Positions 1 through 10,058 of a DNA stretch of 64,000 nt are shown piece after piece. The position numbers and the translations under genes are program-made. Source of the stretch: Actinomucor elegans (lineage: Eukaryota; Mucoromycota; Mucoromycetes; Mucorales; Mucoraceae); NCBI GenBank assembly GCA_026027325.1, contig JAMSLZ010000011.1:620001-684000 (forward strand), written 5' to 3'. The notes beneath the pieces were generated by a model that was not told the origin of the DNA, did not search any database, and saw nothing but the letters and a program-made list of their open reading frames with translations. Every line of letters starts with the position of its first letter. The stretch's first letter is position 1.

Positions 1-88
1 ATATAACAATCTTGAAACTCTTTTTTTTTGTGTGTGGTAGAGAAGGGTGGTGATGGTGGATCTATATGATGGTTTTTTTTATACAAAT

Positions 89-840
89 TTATTGGTTATC
101 GGCTACTACACCGACTTGAGCAGGACGAAGCACACGACCCTTGAGGGTATAACCCATCTTTTGAACAGCGAAAATGGTACCAGCTTCTTTATCAGGCATA
201 GGAGCTTGGAAAAGAGCTTGGTGAAGGTTGGGATCGAATGCTTCACCTTCAGGATTCACACGCTCAACACCATGACGCTTCAAGGCTCTCACAAGCTCTG
301 ATTCAGTCATGGAAACACCCGTATAAAGATTGGTAAGTTGATCAAATACCTTGGCTGCGTCCTTGGCTGCTTCAGCAACACTGGTCTTTTCGCGCAATTC
401 GGCAGGAACAGCTGTCAGGGCCATGTTCAAGATATCAACAGTGTCCAACAAGTCCTTGGCAAACTTTTGAATGGCGTATTCTTTAGTGGTTTCGATTTCT
501 TTACGGCTACGTTCACGGACGTTTTCTTGATCGGCCAAACAACGAAGGTAGGCATCCTAAAATTGGTGGTTAAATTCACCTCCCATAATTTCTCTCAAGA
601 AATAAGTAACAACTTTACCTTGAGTTCAGAGATTTGCTTATCCTTTTCAGCCAACATCTTCTTGACTTCCTCAGTTAATTCAACTTCAACCTTAACTTCC
701 TTGACTTCTTCCTTGGGTGTCTCGTCTTTGCCGTTCTCGGTGGCAAAAGAACGCATGGTCATAGGAGCCATTCTACCAGCAACGACTGTACGCTTGGCTG
801 ACATGATGGCAGCACTTCTGAGCATGGAAACAGAGAGCAT
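89..840 (-). CDS. MGE1: Mitochondrial GrpE nucleotide-exchange factor (Mge1), 229 aa
   Basis: Exons 619-840 and 89-556 join in phase 0 to give 229 residues. GrpE proteins release ADP from mitochondrial Hsp70 and so drive matrix protein import and folding. The first ~35 residues are rich in Arg, Ser and Ala with almost no acids, as expected of a matrix targeting peptide. A Lys/Glu-rich coiled-coil stretch follows, then the GrpE signature around ADQENVRERSRKE and the C-terminal beta domain (HGVERVNPEGEAFDPNLHQA, then GYTLKGRVLRPAQVGV). Length matches fungal Mge1. The intron is 62 nt with a GTAAAG donor. The start chosen is the Met that directly opens the targeting peptide; an upstream in-frame Met would add a non-mitochondrial leader. 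Identification is firm. Confidence 0.93.
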
Positions 841-1116
841 TTTTGTAAGGTTTTTGTAAAATATAAAAGAAAGAAAAGAAAGAAACCGTTGACAGAAACA
901 GGGCTCCATGATGGCTACACCTATTGGGTGTGTGACTATCTGAGTTTTCAAAGTGCGAAGCTTCTCTGGCTTTCCATTTCAAATAAAGCGATATTTAAGG
1001 CCGAGGCCAAAAAAAAAAAAAAAAAAAAAATTACAAACAGATCAAATTTCGTTTTTTATTAATTCTATTGCATAGTTTTCTTCCGTTTGATATATCACGA
1101 AACAGAGCCATCACAG

Positions 1117-1624
1117 TTATTGTTTTCGGCTAGATTGTTCAAATTTCTCGGCTATTTTACGTTTCGCTTGTTCGTAATCTTTCTCTCTTTCTGCCAATGG
1201 TTTGACAGGTGTGTTTAACGCTGCCTCTTTTTTGTTTTTCGCATCTTGTGGTCGTTTCAATATTTTCATCTATTGGTTATGTCAGAAACTAAGTTCGTTT
1301 TAGCTGTAAATGATCTTTTTTTTTTATTATACCGCGGGTTTATACTCTGCATGCGCCAAGTCCGTATTGGTATGTATAATCACGGGAGAACTGTACTTAT
1401 TCCTATAAAAAGAGTTAGTTCTTTCTTTTTCTGTTGCCACAACAAACGAGTGCGTGCTCTTACGCCTTTTCCCATAATGCTTGATTTGAAGTCTTGGGTT
1501 TGTCACAATCGATCAACTATGTATATATGTGCATGTTATATATTACGTAAAATGAAAAAAAAAGGTTTATTTTTACACCAGCGTCTGCGGCAGTTTCCCA
1601 ATCATCCCAAGGGTCTTCTGACAT
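1117..1624 (-). CDS. Small SUZ-domain protein (SUZRD1-like), 66 aa
   Basis: Two exons, 1577-1624 and 1117-1269, joined through a 307-nt intron (unusually long for this window), encode 66 residues. The N-terminus MSEDPWDDWETAADAG resembles the acidic W-E-x-A-A-D-x-G start of animal SUZRD1 proteins. The second exon has the SUZ motif: ILKRPQ, then TPVKPLAEREKDYEQAKRKI. SUZ domains bind RNA and accompany R3H or other RNA-binding modules, so an mRNA-binding role is inferred. The exon phases match (0/0) and both splice sites are standard (GTAAAA, AATAG). Neither exon is a long ORF, so the gene is easily missed. The two conserved halves in the right order make the model likely, though the intron was not confirmed by transcript data. 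Confidence 0.75.
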
Positions 1625-2185
1625 CGATTCACGTAAAAAGTAGAATAAAAAAAAGAGCTTTTTGCATTGTAACCATCTAGCCCCCCATGGGGAGAAGAAA
1701 AAAAAAACACGTATTTAAATCCCCGAACTACCAAGCCACAGGAACAACAAATAGTCACGGCCGAAATTGATTTTCAAAAATTTGTTTTTTATTATACATA
1801 AAAAAAAAAAGACAGTAATGGGACTAACAAAAAGAGTTCAGTGACCTATACAAAAGAAAGATATGTAAGTTTCAATGTTTAAACAAGATAGTGAATGAAC
1901 AAGTTGATCAAAAGAAAGAAAGCTCAGTGTAACTATGACATAAATAAGCTAACATTACACCCGGTCATCCAAAACGGTCGACCAAAATAAAGCGTTATAG
2001 GTATTGATTGGTTATCATCAACACTTTCTTTCCCTTTGACTTGTCATCCACATGTAGAGAGTACTTACTGTTTGAATCAATGATAGATAGAGAAAAGAAA
2101 AACAAAGTAAAACAATTACTCAAGCGTATTTATATCCTTTTTCCAAGGCGAAAATTTTTTTAATTTGGTTTGTGACTGGGGGGTA

Positions 2186-4793
2186 TTACAGTTTCAAGCT
2201 AAGCTCTTGATCTATGGCAGCTAATCGAGCTTTGAGTGTATCAACCTCATCTAACTTGGATTGCAAACTAACAAGTTCCTTTTCAACGGATTGTAACTGT
2301 TCACGTGTACCGATAGTTTCCCATTCCCATTCACCGTTGTTTCCAGTGAGACGTAATAAGAAGCGATGGTACTTGAACAAAGCAGGGCGATGAGAAATAG
2401 TCAAGAGAGCTACAAGATAAATTAGTTGCTATTGTCATGTAAAATCATTTGATTTGCTTACTAATGCCCATATCCTTGGCACGAGAATACATTAAGCCTT
2501 CTACATCAGTAGAGACGGCGCTTGTACATTCATCCAAGACTGCAAACTTGGGATGATGATAGAACAAGCGAGCCATACCAATCTAAATGTGTGTGTTAGT
2601 ACCTTGGATCTGAATCAATCATAATATATATCTACGTACTCTTTGCTTTTCACCACCTGAAAAGACATCTTTCCATTCCTTTTGGGTTTCCCAGCCACCT
2701 TCTCTGTCAGGGATATATGCTAAATGGACGTATTCCAAGATTTTCATTAATTCGTCTTCAGTACGGCCTGCTTTGATCATATCTTGCTTTGTATGAGGAT
2801 AAATAACTCTGAAGGAACAGGTTAGCCACTTTGCTTTTATATATATATATACTGCAAAAAAATAAGCACTTACTGATCTCTCAAGGTACCAAGACTTAAA
2901 TAAGGACGTTGAGGAATGTAAAAGATATCTCTATCAGTAGGTCTAGTCAAAGTACCCTCTATATGCATATAAATGTGAGCCCATTTCTGTCTAAAGACAC
3001 TAATGAAATACAATACCAAATACAGGCCATAAAGAAGCAATGACACGCGCAACAGCTGTTTTACCTACACCGTTAGGACCAGTGATCAGCAAATGCTCAC
3101 CAGCTCTCACTTGTACATTGAGATTATTGACCAAGACTTCACCAACACGATCCTGACCAGGAGCAGGAGTGACAATAGGTACATTTTCAAACACGATACC
3201 CTTTTCTGTATCATAAACCACCTTGCCATGAATATTTGTTAGTGTCAAAGGCACTTGTTCCTTGGGACCATCAAAGTCATTCTTGTGCAAAGCATGTAGT
3301 ACTGATAATAGGTTGTATACACGCGAAGTATAACCTGCTAGTTCAGCCAACTCTTTATAAGAGTACATCATACGACCTCCAGCATCCGCCAAGGACATCA
3401 TTAGGCGTTTGTTGGTAATGAAGCCTTTGGTACGTGCACCAATTTGTGTGTTTTCATCTACTGCGTCTTTCAAAGCAGCAGCAGAAGCTTCAGGTAAGGC
3501 ACCACCGACCCAGTGAGGTGTAAAGACGGGGATGGCACACATAATGAGACCAAATGCGGACCAAGCGTATTTGATTAAAAAATCTTCAAACATATTATAG
3601 CTGATACGTATCTTGTAGATTGAGTTGATGTGTTTGATGAGTTTCAAATAAGTCTTGTTGATGATGGAGTGTTCGAGTGAAGCACCGTTGTAGAAGGCGA
3701 TTTCTTCTGCGTTTGTAATGATACGTGTATGAGCAGCACGGAAGTCACCCTAAGATTACAAAAAAAAAAAAAAAAAAAAAATCAATATGTCAGTTCTTGA
3801 TAAATGTATCATGCTCACCTCTAATTTAGCTTCAATGGCAGCTAATTTACCAAAGGAAGGTGTGACAGCACGTAATAATCTAGCAGTGACAAAATAATTG
3901 ACAGTTAAACCCACTAGACCCACTAAACCAATTGACTTTGTGAGTTGATAATTGAAAATGATGGTATCCAAGATGGGTTTTGCTAGATTGGAATAGAGCG
4001 AACTCAATGTGTCGCAAAACTTGGCTACGTCTGTAGTAATGAATCTATAACATACTATGAGTATACATATTAATTTGATCATTTAAAATACTTTACTGAT
4101 CTGCGCCTTGGATTCGATTATCTAGATTGATGGCTTTATAAAAGGTCTTTTCTTTATCAAGGTATAAATCATGGATATATTTCGTTAATCGCGTTCTGAA
4201 CCCAATGGATAATTTGGATTGCAAATAGCGAATCTAGTCATTTGTTAATATATACAATTATGAAAAAAAAAAACCAGTTACGTTACCATGCTGTTTGTAT
4301 AAGTGGCAGGGATAGCAATAGCAAACCAATACCCAAGGCCAGTTAAAAATCGTTTTCCGTGCCCATTCACCTATGAATGGATTAGTATGATTTGAATAAG
4401 GACGCTTACATCACTTATTACCAAGTCGCGAACAATACGCCCATCAAGTCTTGCTACTACCACACTAAGATAGGTTCGTAATATAAGAAAGACCGAGTGC
4501 AAGACCAACAACAAAGCTTCCTTTGTATGCCAATTAGGAAACAGAATGGTAGCGATCGAGGTAAGTTGTCTTCTAAACTCTTTATTGACGCCGACTTTCT
4601 TTTGCATATCAATAATAGGAAACAAGTGGCTCACGTCTTGTTGCTTTTCATTTCTCTTTTGTGAAGCTGTTTGGTGGTATTGCTGCTTTGTCTGATATAA
4701 GCCAATCAGAATAAAGGCAAATAAGCCTGAACTGAGCAATTTATGCTTCTTCAACCATGAATAAGAATCCAATGGTTTAGAAAAGGTATGCAT
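2186..4793 (-). CDS. Peroxisomal ABC half-transporter, ABCD/PXA family, 720 aa
   Basis: Nine exons (4410-4793, 4287-4370, 4097-4233, 3819-4044, 3017-3749, 2874-2958, 2640-2808, 2462-2582, 2186-2409) sum to 720 residues. ABCD proteins dimerise in the peroxisomal membrane and import fatty acyl-CoAs for beta-oxidation. The N-terminal half has the membrane domain with the ABCD-specific loop [12 protein letters not shown]. The nucleotide-binding domain has Walker A GPNGVGKT (about residue 501), the [20 protein letters not shown]-loop region, signature SGGEKQRIGMAR, Walker [13 protein letters not shown] and H-loop ISHRP. The order and wording fit the ALDP (ABCD1/2) side better than PMP70. The start is taken at MHTFSKPL; an upstream in-frame Met would add a 17-residue hydrophobic leader and is less likely. 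Confidence 0.92.
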
Positions 4794-4895
4794 TTGAGAG
4801 TATAAAGAGAAAGAGAAAGAAAGAAAGAAAAAATGATTTTTCACATGCCAGTTTATTATCTATAGAGAATGCATGTGATTTCCCCGGTTGTTGTA

Positions 4896-5976
4896 TTATC
4901 TACGGGTAGCTGAATTCCAGGCTACATTCACAGCAGTATCGCGTACTATTGTAGAGCGTCCCACGTGAGAATAGGCTTCTGATTTGGCTTCATTAAACGT
5001 ATGGCCAGCTGCTTTGTAGTGATCATAGGTTTTTTTGTACAAGAATACAGCCAAAACACCCATTGATAACCAACAAATTGTAGCCAATAAAGTCAGTACA
5101 CCAGGACCAATGTAGCCATCAGTGAATAGGCTGACCAACAAGATCAAACCAGCACCACCACTATATATCTCTGTTAATAAATAAATAATAATAATAATAA
5201 AAAAAAAAAAAAAAAAAAAAAGGAAATGAAATGAATGCATTATTATTGACTTACGTGAAAGGTATACCGATTGCCATATAAAAGGTATAAAGAATATGGA
5301 ATCCATTAAATACAAAGAAAAAGTCTACAGCAGTGGTAGATTAGTGGATGCATATTCTATACGCAATATCTCACTTACAATAATACAACGAAGCCTCTTT
5401 CATATACGCATTATATACAGGTCGATACCATAAAAAGAAGCTTGCCAAGCTATGGGTGAATAGTTCAGTCAAAGCCACACCCATATTAGTAGGCGCACAG
5501 GTCACAGAGGGTGGATGTGAAAACAGAACCCAGAGACAGGCAAAGAAATTCATTAATAATGTCACTAGGAACAAGAGCCATTCTCTATATAACCATAGTA
5601 CGCGCGTTTGATGCTGTGTCGGAATCTCACTAACAATATCTAGGTATAATATAGGAAAGCAGGGTGGAAAATTATTGGCTCCTCTGACCAACACACGCTG
5701 TTGCCGCTGTTCAAGATCTCGCTCTCTGTCTGCTAGTTCACGTTCCTTTTGGCGCAAAGCTTCTTCTCGGGCTGTATAATCTGGCTGTTGCTGTGAAGAC
5801 GGAAAAGGGTCAGCATGGTCCGAGACTTGATGGAAACTGGCGCCGTTGAAATCGTTTAATGGGACATCTTGCGCCTCTTCTTGACGATGGCTCGAATTCA
5901 ACGCCGAAGTAATTGAAGGGTCTTGGAAAGGATTCGAAGGGTCTTCAAACGGGCTTGTCTCAATTTTGTTGGACAT
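4896..5976 (-). CDS. Secretory carrier membrane protein (SCAMP), 310 aa
   Basis: Exons 5379-5976, 5255-5324 and 4896-5160 encode 310 residues. SCAMPs are tetraspanning proteins of post-Golgi recycling vesicles. The N-terminus carries the NPF-type endocytic motif (PSNPFQDPS) that binds EH-domain proteins. A Glu/Arg/Gln-rich coiled coil follows (around residues 70-95, AREEALRQKERELADRERD), then the NNFPPCFPILYLDI segment typical of the family and four hydrophobic segments with short loops. The tail (AKSEAYSHVGRSTIVRDTA) is a usual SCAMP ending. The gene is divergent from the acyltransferase gene, with 189 bp between start codons, so the two may share a promoter. Confidence 0.93.
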
Positions 5977-6165
5977 TGTAGTATTGAAAAAGAAGAAAAG
6001 AAAGGGTTTTTTTTCCGTTTAGATAATTAAGGGCAGACTAATAAAAAGGTCAGCTTGAATTAGTTAAGTTAATAGGGCAGGGTTTCACGAAAAAAACGGC
6101 TGCAGTATAAAGACCAACTTTTGTACTTTGTTACGCGTTATCTCTCTTTTTTTATTATTTTCATA
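5977..6165. promoter_or_regulatory. Short divergent intergenic region between SCAMP and MBOAT genes
   Basis: Only 189 bp separate the two divergent start codons, so any promoter elements for both genes must lie here or inside the genes. The stretch has T-runs and a GGTTTCACGAAAAAAACGG segment but no motif I can name. Confidence 0.4.
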
Positions 6166-7748
6166 ATGGATGCCTTCTTTATCAAAGCAAGTAGCTTGCT
6201 TGGTGGTAAAGTAGTTCCAGACCACCTCAAGTTAGCATTTAGTATATTATTTACTTATCCCTGTGCGCTATTGTTTAAATATCATCTCAAATCAAACCAA
6301 ATCAAGCATGTATTCTCCATAATCTACACATCTTTTATTATGCTCTTTGTATTGAAACTATATGATGGATTTATTCATACTGTAGCCATTGCTGCTCTGT
6401 CCTATTATCTAATGAAATACTGCCATCATGCCAAGGTAGCTTGGATCAATTTTACCTTTGTCATGTTCAGTATGTCTGTCTGGTAAGTTTTGGTCATGAC
6501 GATAAGCTCCTATTTCTCATCCTCTATAGTCACATTGGACGCCTAATGAAAGGTGTCGAAGGTGATACTGAGCTTGATTATTCGGGAGCAATGATGATCA
6601 TCACTATTAAACTCTCCTCGTATGGTTTCAATGTATTGGATGGCCAATTGACAAATCAAAAATCTAGTCATGCCCAACAAATGAAAATCGAGCATTATCC
6701 CACCTTGTTACAATACTTTGGCTGGGTCTTTTTCTTTGCTGGCTTCTTGGCTGGCCCTACTTGTGAGTATATGGATTATGTACGCTTTGTAGAATCACCC
6801 CCTTCTACGCACATCAATACTTGGACTCCTGCATTAAAACGGTGCGGCAAAAGCTTCATTTTTATTGCATGTTTGGTCTATTTGGCACCTACATACAACT
6901 ATTTCGAAGCATTAAAGCCAGAATGGCAAAACAAAGGTTTTTGGGGAAAGTAAGGTCATCTATCTCGGCATCATGGGATTGGGGCTAACGGTTTTGTTTA
7001 GAATGTTCTTTATTCAGTTGTCTGCGTTCCTAACGCGATGCAAGTATTACGGTATCTGGTACCTATCAGAAGGCGCTTGTATACTATCAGGCTTTGGATT
7101 TAATGGTTATGATAAGGACAAGAGGCCTACTTTTAATCGATTAACCAACGTCAATGTATTGGCTTGCGAAGGAGCTCAATCGTATAAACAATTGAGCGAG
7201 AATTGGAACATTGGTGCTAATCATTGGCTTCGTCATTATGTATATCTAAGGTTTAATCCGCCTGGCTCAGCAGCTAGTACTTTAAAGACCTATGTTGTAT
7301 CCTCCATGTGGCATGGATTTCATCCGGGATTCTATGGTAACTATTATAAGGGACGTAGAAAACTTTTTTTCTTCTAACTCGCTGTTTTATTCTAGTTTTC
7401 TTTTTAACGGCTTCCGTTTTACAAATCATTGCAAGACAAGTACGCAGAACCGTACGTCCTTTATTCTTGACCATGGACGGCCAACCGATAAAGTATTGGA
7501 AATCGTGTTATGATGTGAGTACATGGCTCGTTTCTATGGGATTATTGAACATGCTTGTCCCCTGCTTTGATCTTCTGTATATTCCCAAAGTCATGCATAT
7601 CTGGCGTCAAGTTTATTATTGTCATTTTGTCTTTGTAGCTGCAGGTTGTGTTTTGTTTTTTGCGCTCAAACCCTATTTGAGAAGCATTCAAAAGAGGCGC
7701 GTCAAGGTGGGCCAAGTTGATAGTCTACAAGTCAAGAAACAGCTCTAA
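6166..7748 (+). CDS. MBOAT lysophospholipid acyltransferase (ALE1/LPCAT type), 474 aa
   Basis: Exons 6166-6482, 6530-6949, 7002-7336 and 7396-7748 give 474 residues. The family re-acylates lysophospholipids with acyl-CoA in the endoplasmic reticulum (Lands cycle). About ten hydrophobic segments are present. The two catalytic landmarks are in place: the Asn-containing SENWNIGANHWLRHY and the His-containing VSSMWHGFHPGFY. The segment LAGPTCEYMDYVRFVE is typical of the ALE1/LPCAT3 branch. The C-terminus is short and basic (RRVKVGQVDSLQVKKQL) without a clear KKXX signal. The stop codon overlaps the stop codon of the convergent DPM2 gene. Substrate preference cannot be read from sequence. Confidence 0.92.
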
Positions 7749-8092
7749 AACCGCTTGCTTTTGATCATGAGCAACGACAGAAAAGTAAATATCACAGTTA
7801 AGCCAAATATCATGATCAATAAAGGGATTTTGATCGCGTATTGCCAGTCAGGGAAATAGGTGTGAGAAGGATGGCCTTCATCGACAAAAGGCTATAAAGA
7901 TCATTGTAAATAAGAAAGATATGCGTTGCGTTTTGTGGATTGGTTACCATGATAAGGGTCCAAGTGGAATAATAGACGAATACAATGACAGTTAAAAAGA
8001 ACGCAACTGTGCCAACTATCTTGTCTGTCGCCTAAAAGACTTGGTTAATCTTGGCCATTAAGTTTTGACATTGGCATAAAGGGAATTACCAT
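7745..8092 (-). CDS. DPM2: Dolichol-phosphate mannosyltransferase subunit 2, 77 aa
   Basis: Exons 8090-8092 (only the ATG), 7948-8031 and 7745-7891 encode 77 residues. DPM2 is a small ER membrane protein that stabilises DPM1/DPM3 and supports Dol-P-Man synthesis for N-glycosylation, O-mannosylation and GPI anchors. The protein starts MATDKIVGTVAFF, has a first membrane helix, the conserved loop YYSTWTLIMPFVDEGHPSH, a second helix and a KSKRF ending, all as in animal DPM2 and of the same length. The first exon is a single codon with a GTAATT donor. Both introns have standard AG acceptors and phases agree. The last codon plus stop overlaps the end of the acyltransferase gene. Confidence 0.88.
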
Positions 8093-8737
8093 CTCTAATT
8101 TACAATCAATGTTTGAAAAATACTTTTGAGTTTTCGTGCTTCAGAAGTGTATACTTCCTTTTAAGAAAGTGTGAATTTGGATAACGCTAAATTGATTCAA
8201 TTGTTGTGGTGCGTATATTTCATTCTCCATAGCTCATTTGATTGGCTTTGATAACTTTTTTTTATAGTACTTTAAAATCCTGTTTAAATGCAAGTTATAA
8301 AAGCAACGTTTTCCAAACCAAAAGACTTGAAAAAATTGATATCCATTTTTACCATCAACAACTAATTTTTCCTTTCAATATCAACACTATTAACTCCCCT
8401 TTTTTTTTCGGAAACTATCTCACTATACAAGGGAAGGTTTATTTAGCATTTATTAAATAGCATCTCTCTCAAAACTTTTACAAGGCTGTCGAAAAGATCA
8501 TTATAATACTTGCATCCAACAATTAAAAGATAACTTTGGTCCGTTTTTCAAATGATGATTTGATTGGAGTTCGGAATTTCGTTTACATCATTTCTCACAT
8601 TTATATTGGCTAGGGGGGGAAATGAAAAGCATATTTTAAGCGCGTTACCAGCAAATCGCTCCACGTCACAAAGCACTTTAAAGGCGATTGAATCATATTC
8701 TATCGATTAGACTTTCTTCATTTCAATAATCACAACC
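8093..8737. promoter_or_regulatory. Intergenic region between divergent DPM2 and DPM3
   Basis: 645 bp between the two divergent start codons. It holds the only possible promoters of both genes unless they extend inside. A CCACGTCA box (near 8661-8668), which resembles a CRE/bZIP site, lies about 70 bp before the DPM3 start. A 72-codon open frame at 8242-8460 has no family features and atypical composition and is not called. Confidence 0.45.
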
Positions 8738-9145
8738 ATGACCAGAGCAACAGAAGCTTATACTGTGGGTGCTGTCCTTCTTGCCACTTATATCATCCTT
8801 TACTTGGGTTTCATTCCTTTACCTCAGACCGTACAAGAAAAGATTATCCCAGTTGTAAAGTGCTTATAGAACGCGATTCATCTATTTCTTTGTGTGTTAA
8901 CATCCCAACTTTCATATAGCTTCCTTGGTGGGGACTGATGACCTTTGGTTGTTATTGCCTCGGTAACATTGGTTTTGCAATGTATACTTTCCGTGATTGT
9001 CCTGAAGCCTATCAAGAACTCATGGTCGTAAGTTGACATAGTTTCAAGTTACACACGCAATCATACTCATTTGATTTGAATTTGATAATAGGAAATTACA
9101 CAGGCAAAGACAGACTTGAGATCAAAAGGAATGCAACTCAACTAG
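8738..9145 (+). CDS. DPM3: Dolichol-phosphate mannosyltransferase subunit 3, 92 aa
   Basis: Exons 8738-8854, 8920-9027 and 9092-9145 join in phase 0 to give 92 residues, the same length as human DPM3. DPM3 anchors the catalytic DPM1 to the ER membrane through a C-terminal coiled coil. Two N-terminal membrane helices are followed by the diagnostic segment YTFRDCPEAYQELMVEITQA and then KTDLRSKGM, matching the F-x-D-C...A...EL...I..A..DL...G pattern of the family. The gene is divergent from DPM2 and convergent with eS17 (276 bp between stops). The identification is strong; the gene is too finely split to appear as a long ORF. Confidence 0.9.
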
Positions 9146-9421
9146 ACTTATGATTACCCCCATTTGATATCGAGAATAAATGAAAAGAACTGCAATCAAA
9201 TAATGATTTAACGCGTAGATCATGCTTCTTTCTCGTACAATGCCACATTGAGTACTACGAACATAGTAAATTTATGTGCATATTCTTTTTTCTTCTTCTA
9301 CACTCATTATCACTACTACTACAGAACGATTTACACGTATACCATTACAACTCTTTTAAACAATATCACACAGATGTTTTTTTTATATGTAAAAAAGGCT
9401 TTTTAATTATAAAAAAACGAT

Positions 9422-10058
9422 TTAAGCAGAAGCCTCAGCTTGAGCACGGGGAGCACGGGGACCACGGTTATCACGACGACCACGACGGACATCAGCTTGA
9501 GCAGCAATGGGGTTGGTGACTTGGACACCGGGCAAGTTCTCAAAGTTGATAGCCTTGAGGAGTTCCTTGGTCTCGGGATCAACCTCGATCATGGAGGTGT
9601 CCAAAGCAGAGAATTCGGGAACATAGTTATCACGACGCTCACGCTCCTCTTCTTGCAACTTGAAGGAGATACCGCGGACGGGACCACGAGAAATACGCTT
9701 CATCAAGTGGGTGGTGAAACCGGCAATCTTGTTACGAAGACGCTTGGATTGGATAATGGAGACTTCATCGAGGATCTTCTTGTTGACTTGGAAATCCAAA
9801 GTGAGACGAGGATAGTACTTTTCGATGACGACACGAGAAGCCTTCTTGACAGTCTTAGTTCTATACAAAGAAAAGATGTGTTAGTCTTTCTGCTGAAGAT
9901 TCGATTCAGTGCCATATAGATTCTGGACTCGGGTGTGAATAGCCTGAAATCCATCCTCTCTTTTTTTTTTCATTTCATCATTCATACCTAACGCGACCCT
10001 AGTATTCATACGTTAATAATCGGTTACATGGATTGATGCTTGGGGGGAAACTTACCAT
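9422..10058 (-). CDS. RPS17: 40S ribosomal protein eS17, 150 aa
   Basis: The long exon 9422-9860 encodes most of eS17 ([20 protein letters not shown], then [20 protein letters not shown]). The N-terminal MGRV comes from two tiny upstream exons: 10056-10058 (the ATG) and 9988-9998 (11 nt, GGTCGCGTTAG). Joined, they restore the universal [13 protein letters not shown] start. All splice sites are GT/AG and the total is 453 nt. The C-terminus (after residue ~128) is an Arg/Gly/Ala-rich extension ending in AEASA, a little longer than in yeast. The protein is part of the small-subunit beak/head region. Codon use is strongly biased to C/G-ending codons, as in highly expressed genes. Confidence 0.93.

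Noticed and set aside
8242..8460. 72-codon ORF between DPM2 and DPM3
   Set aside because: Phe/Asn/Lys-rich composition typical of AT-rich non-coding DNA, no motif, inside a promoter region.
9440..9919. 159-codon Gly/Asp/Leu/Thr-rich ORF on the plus strand
   Set aside because: Mirror frame of the strongly codon-biased eS17 exon.
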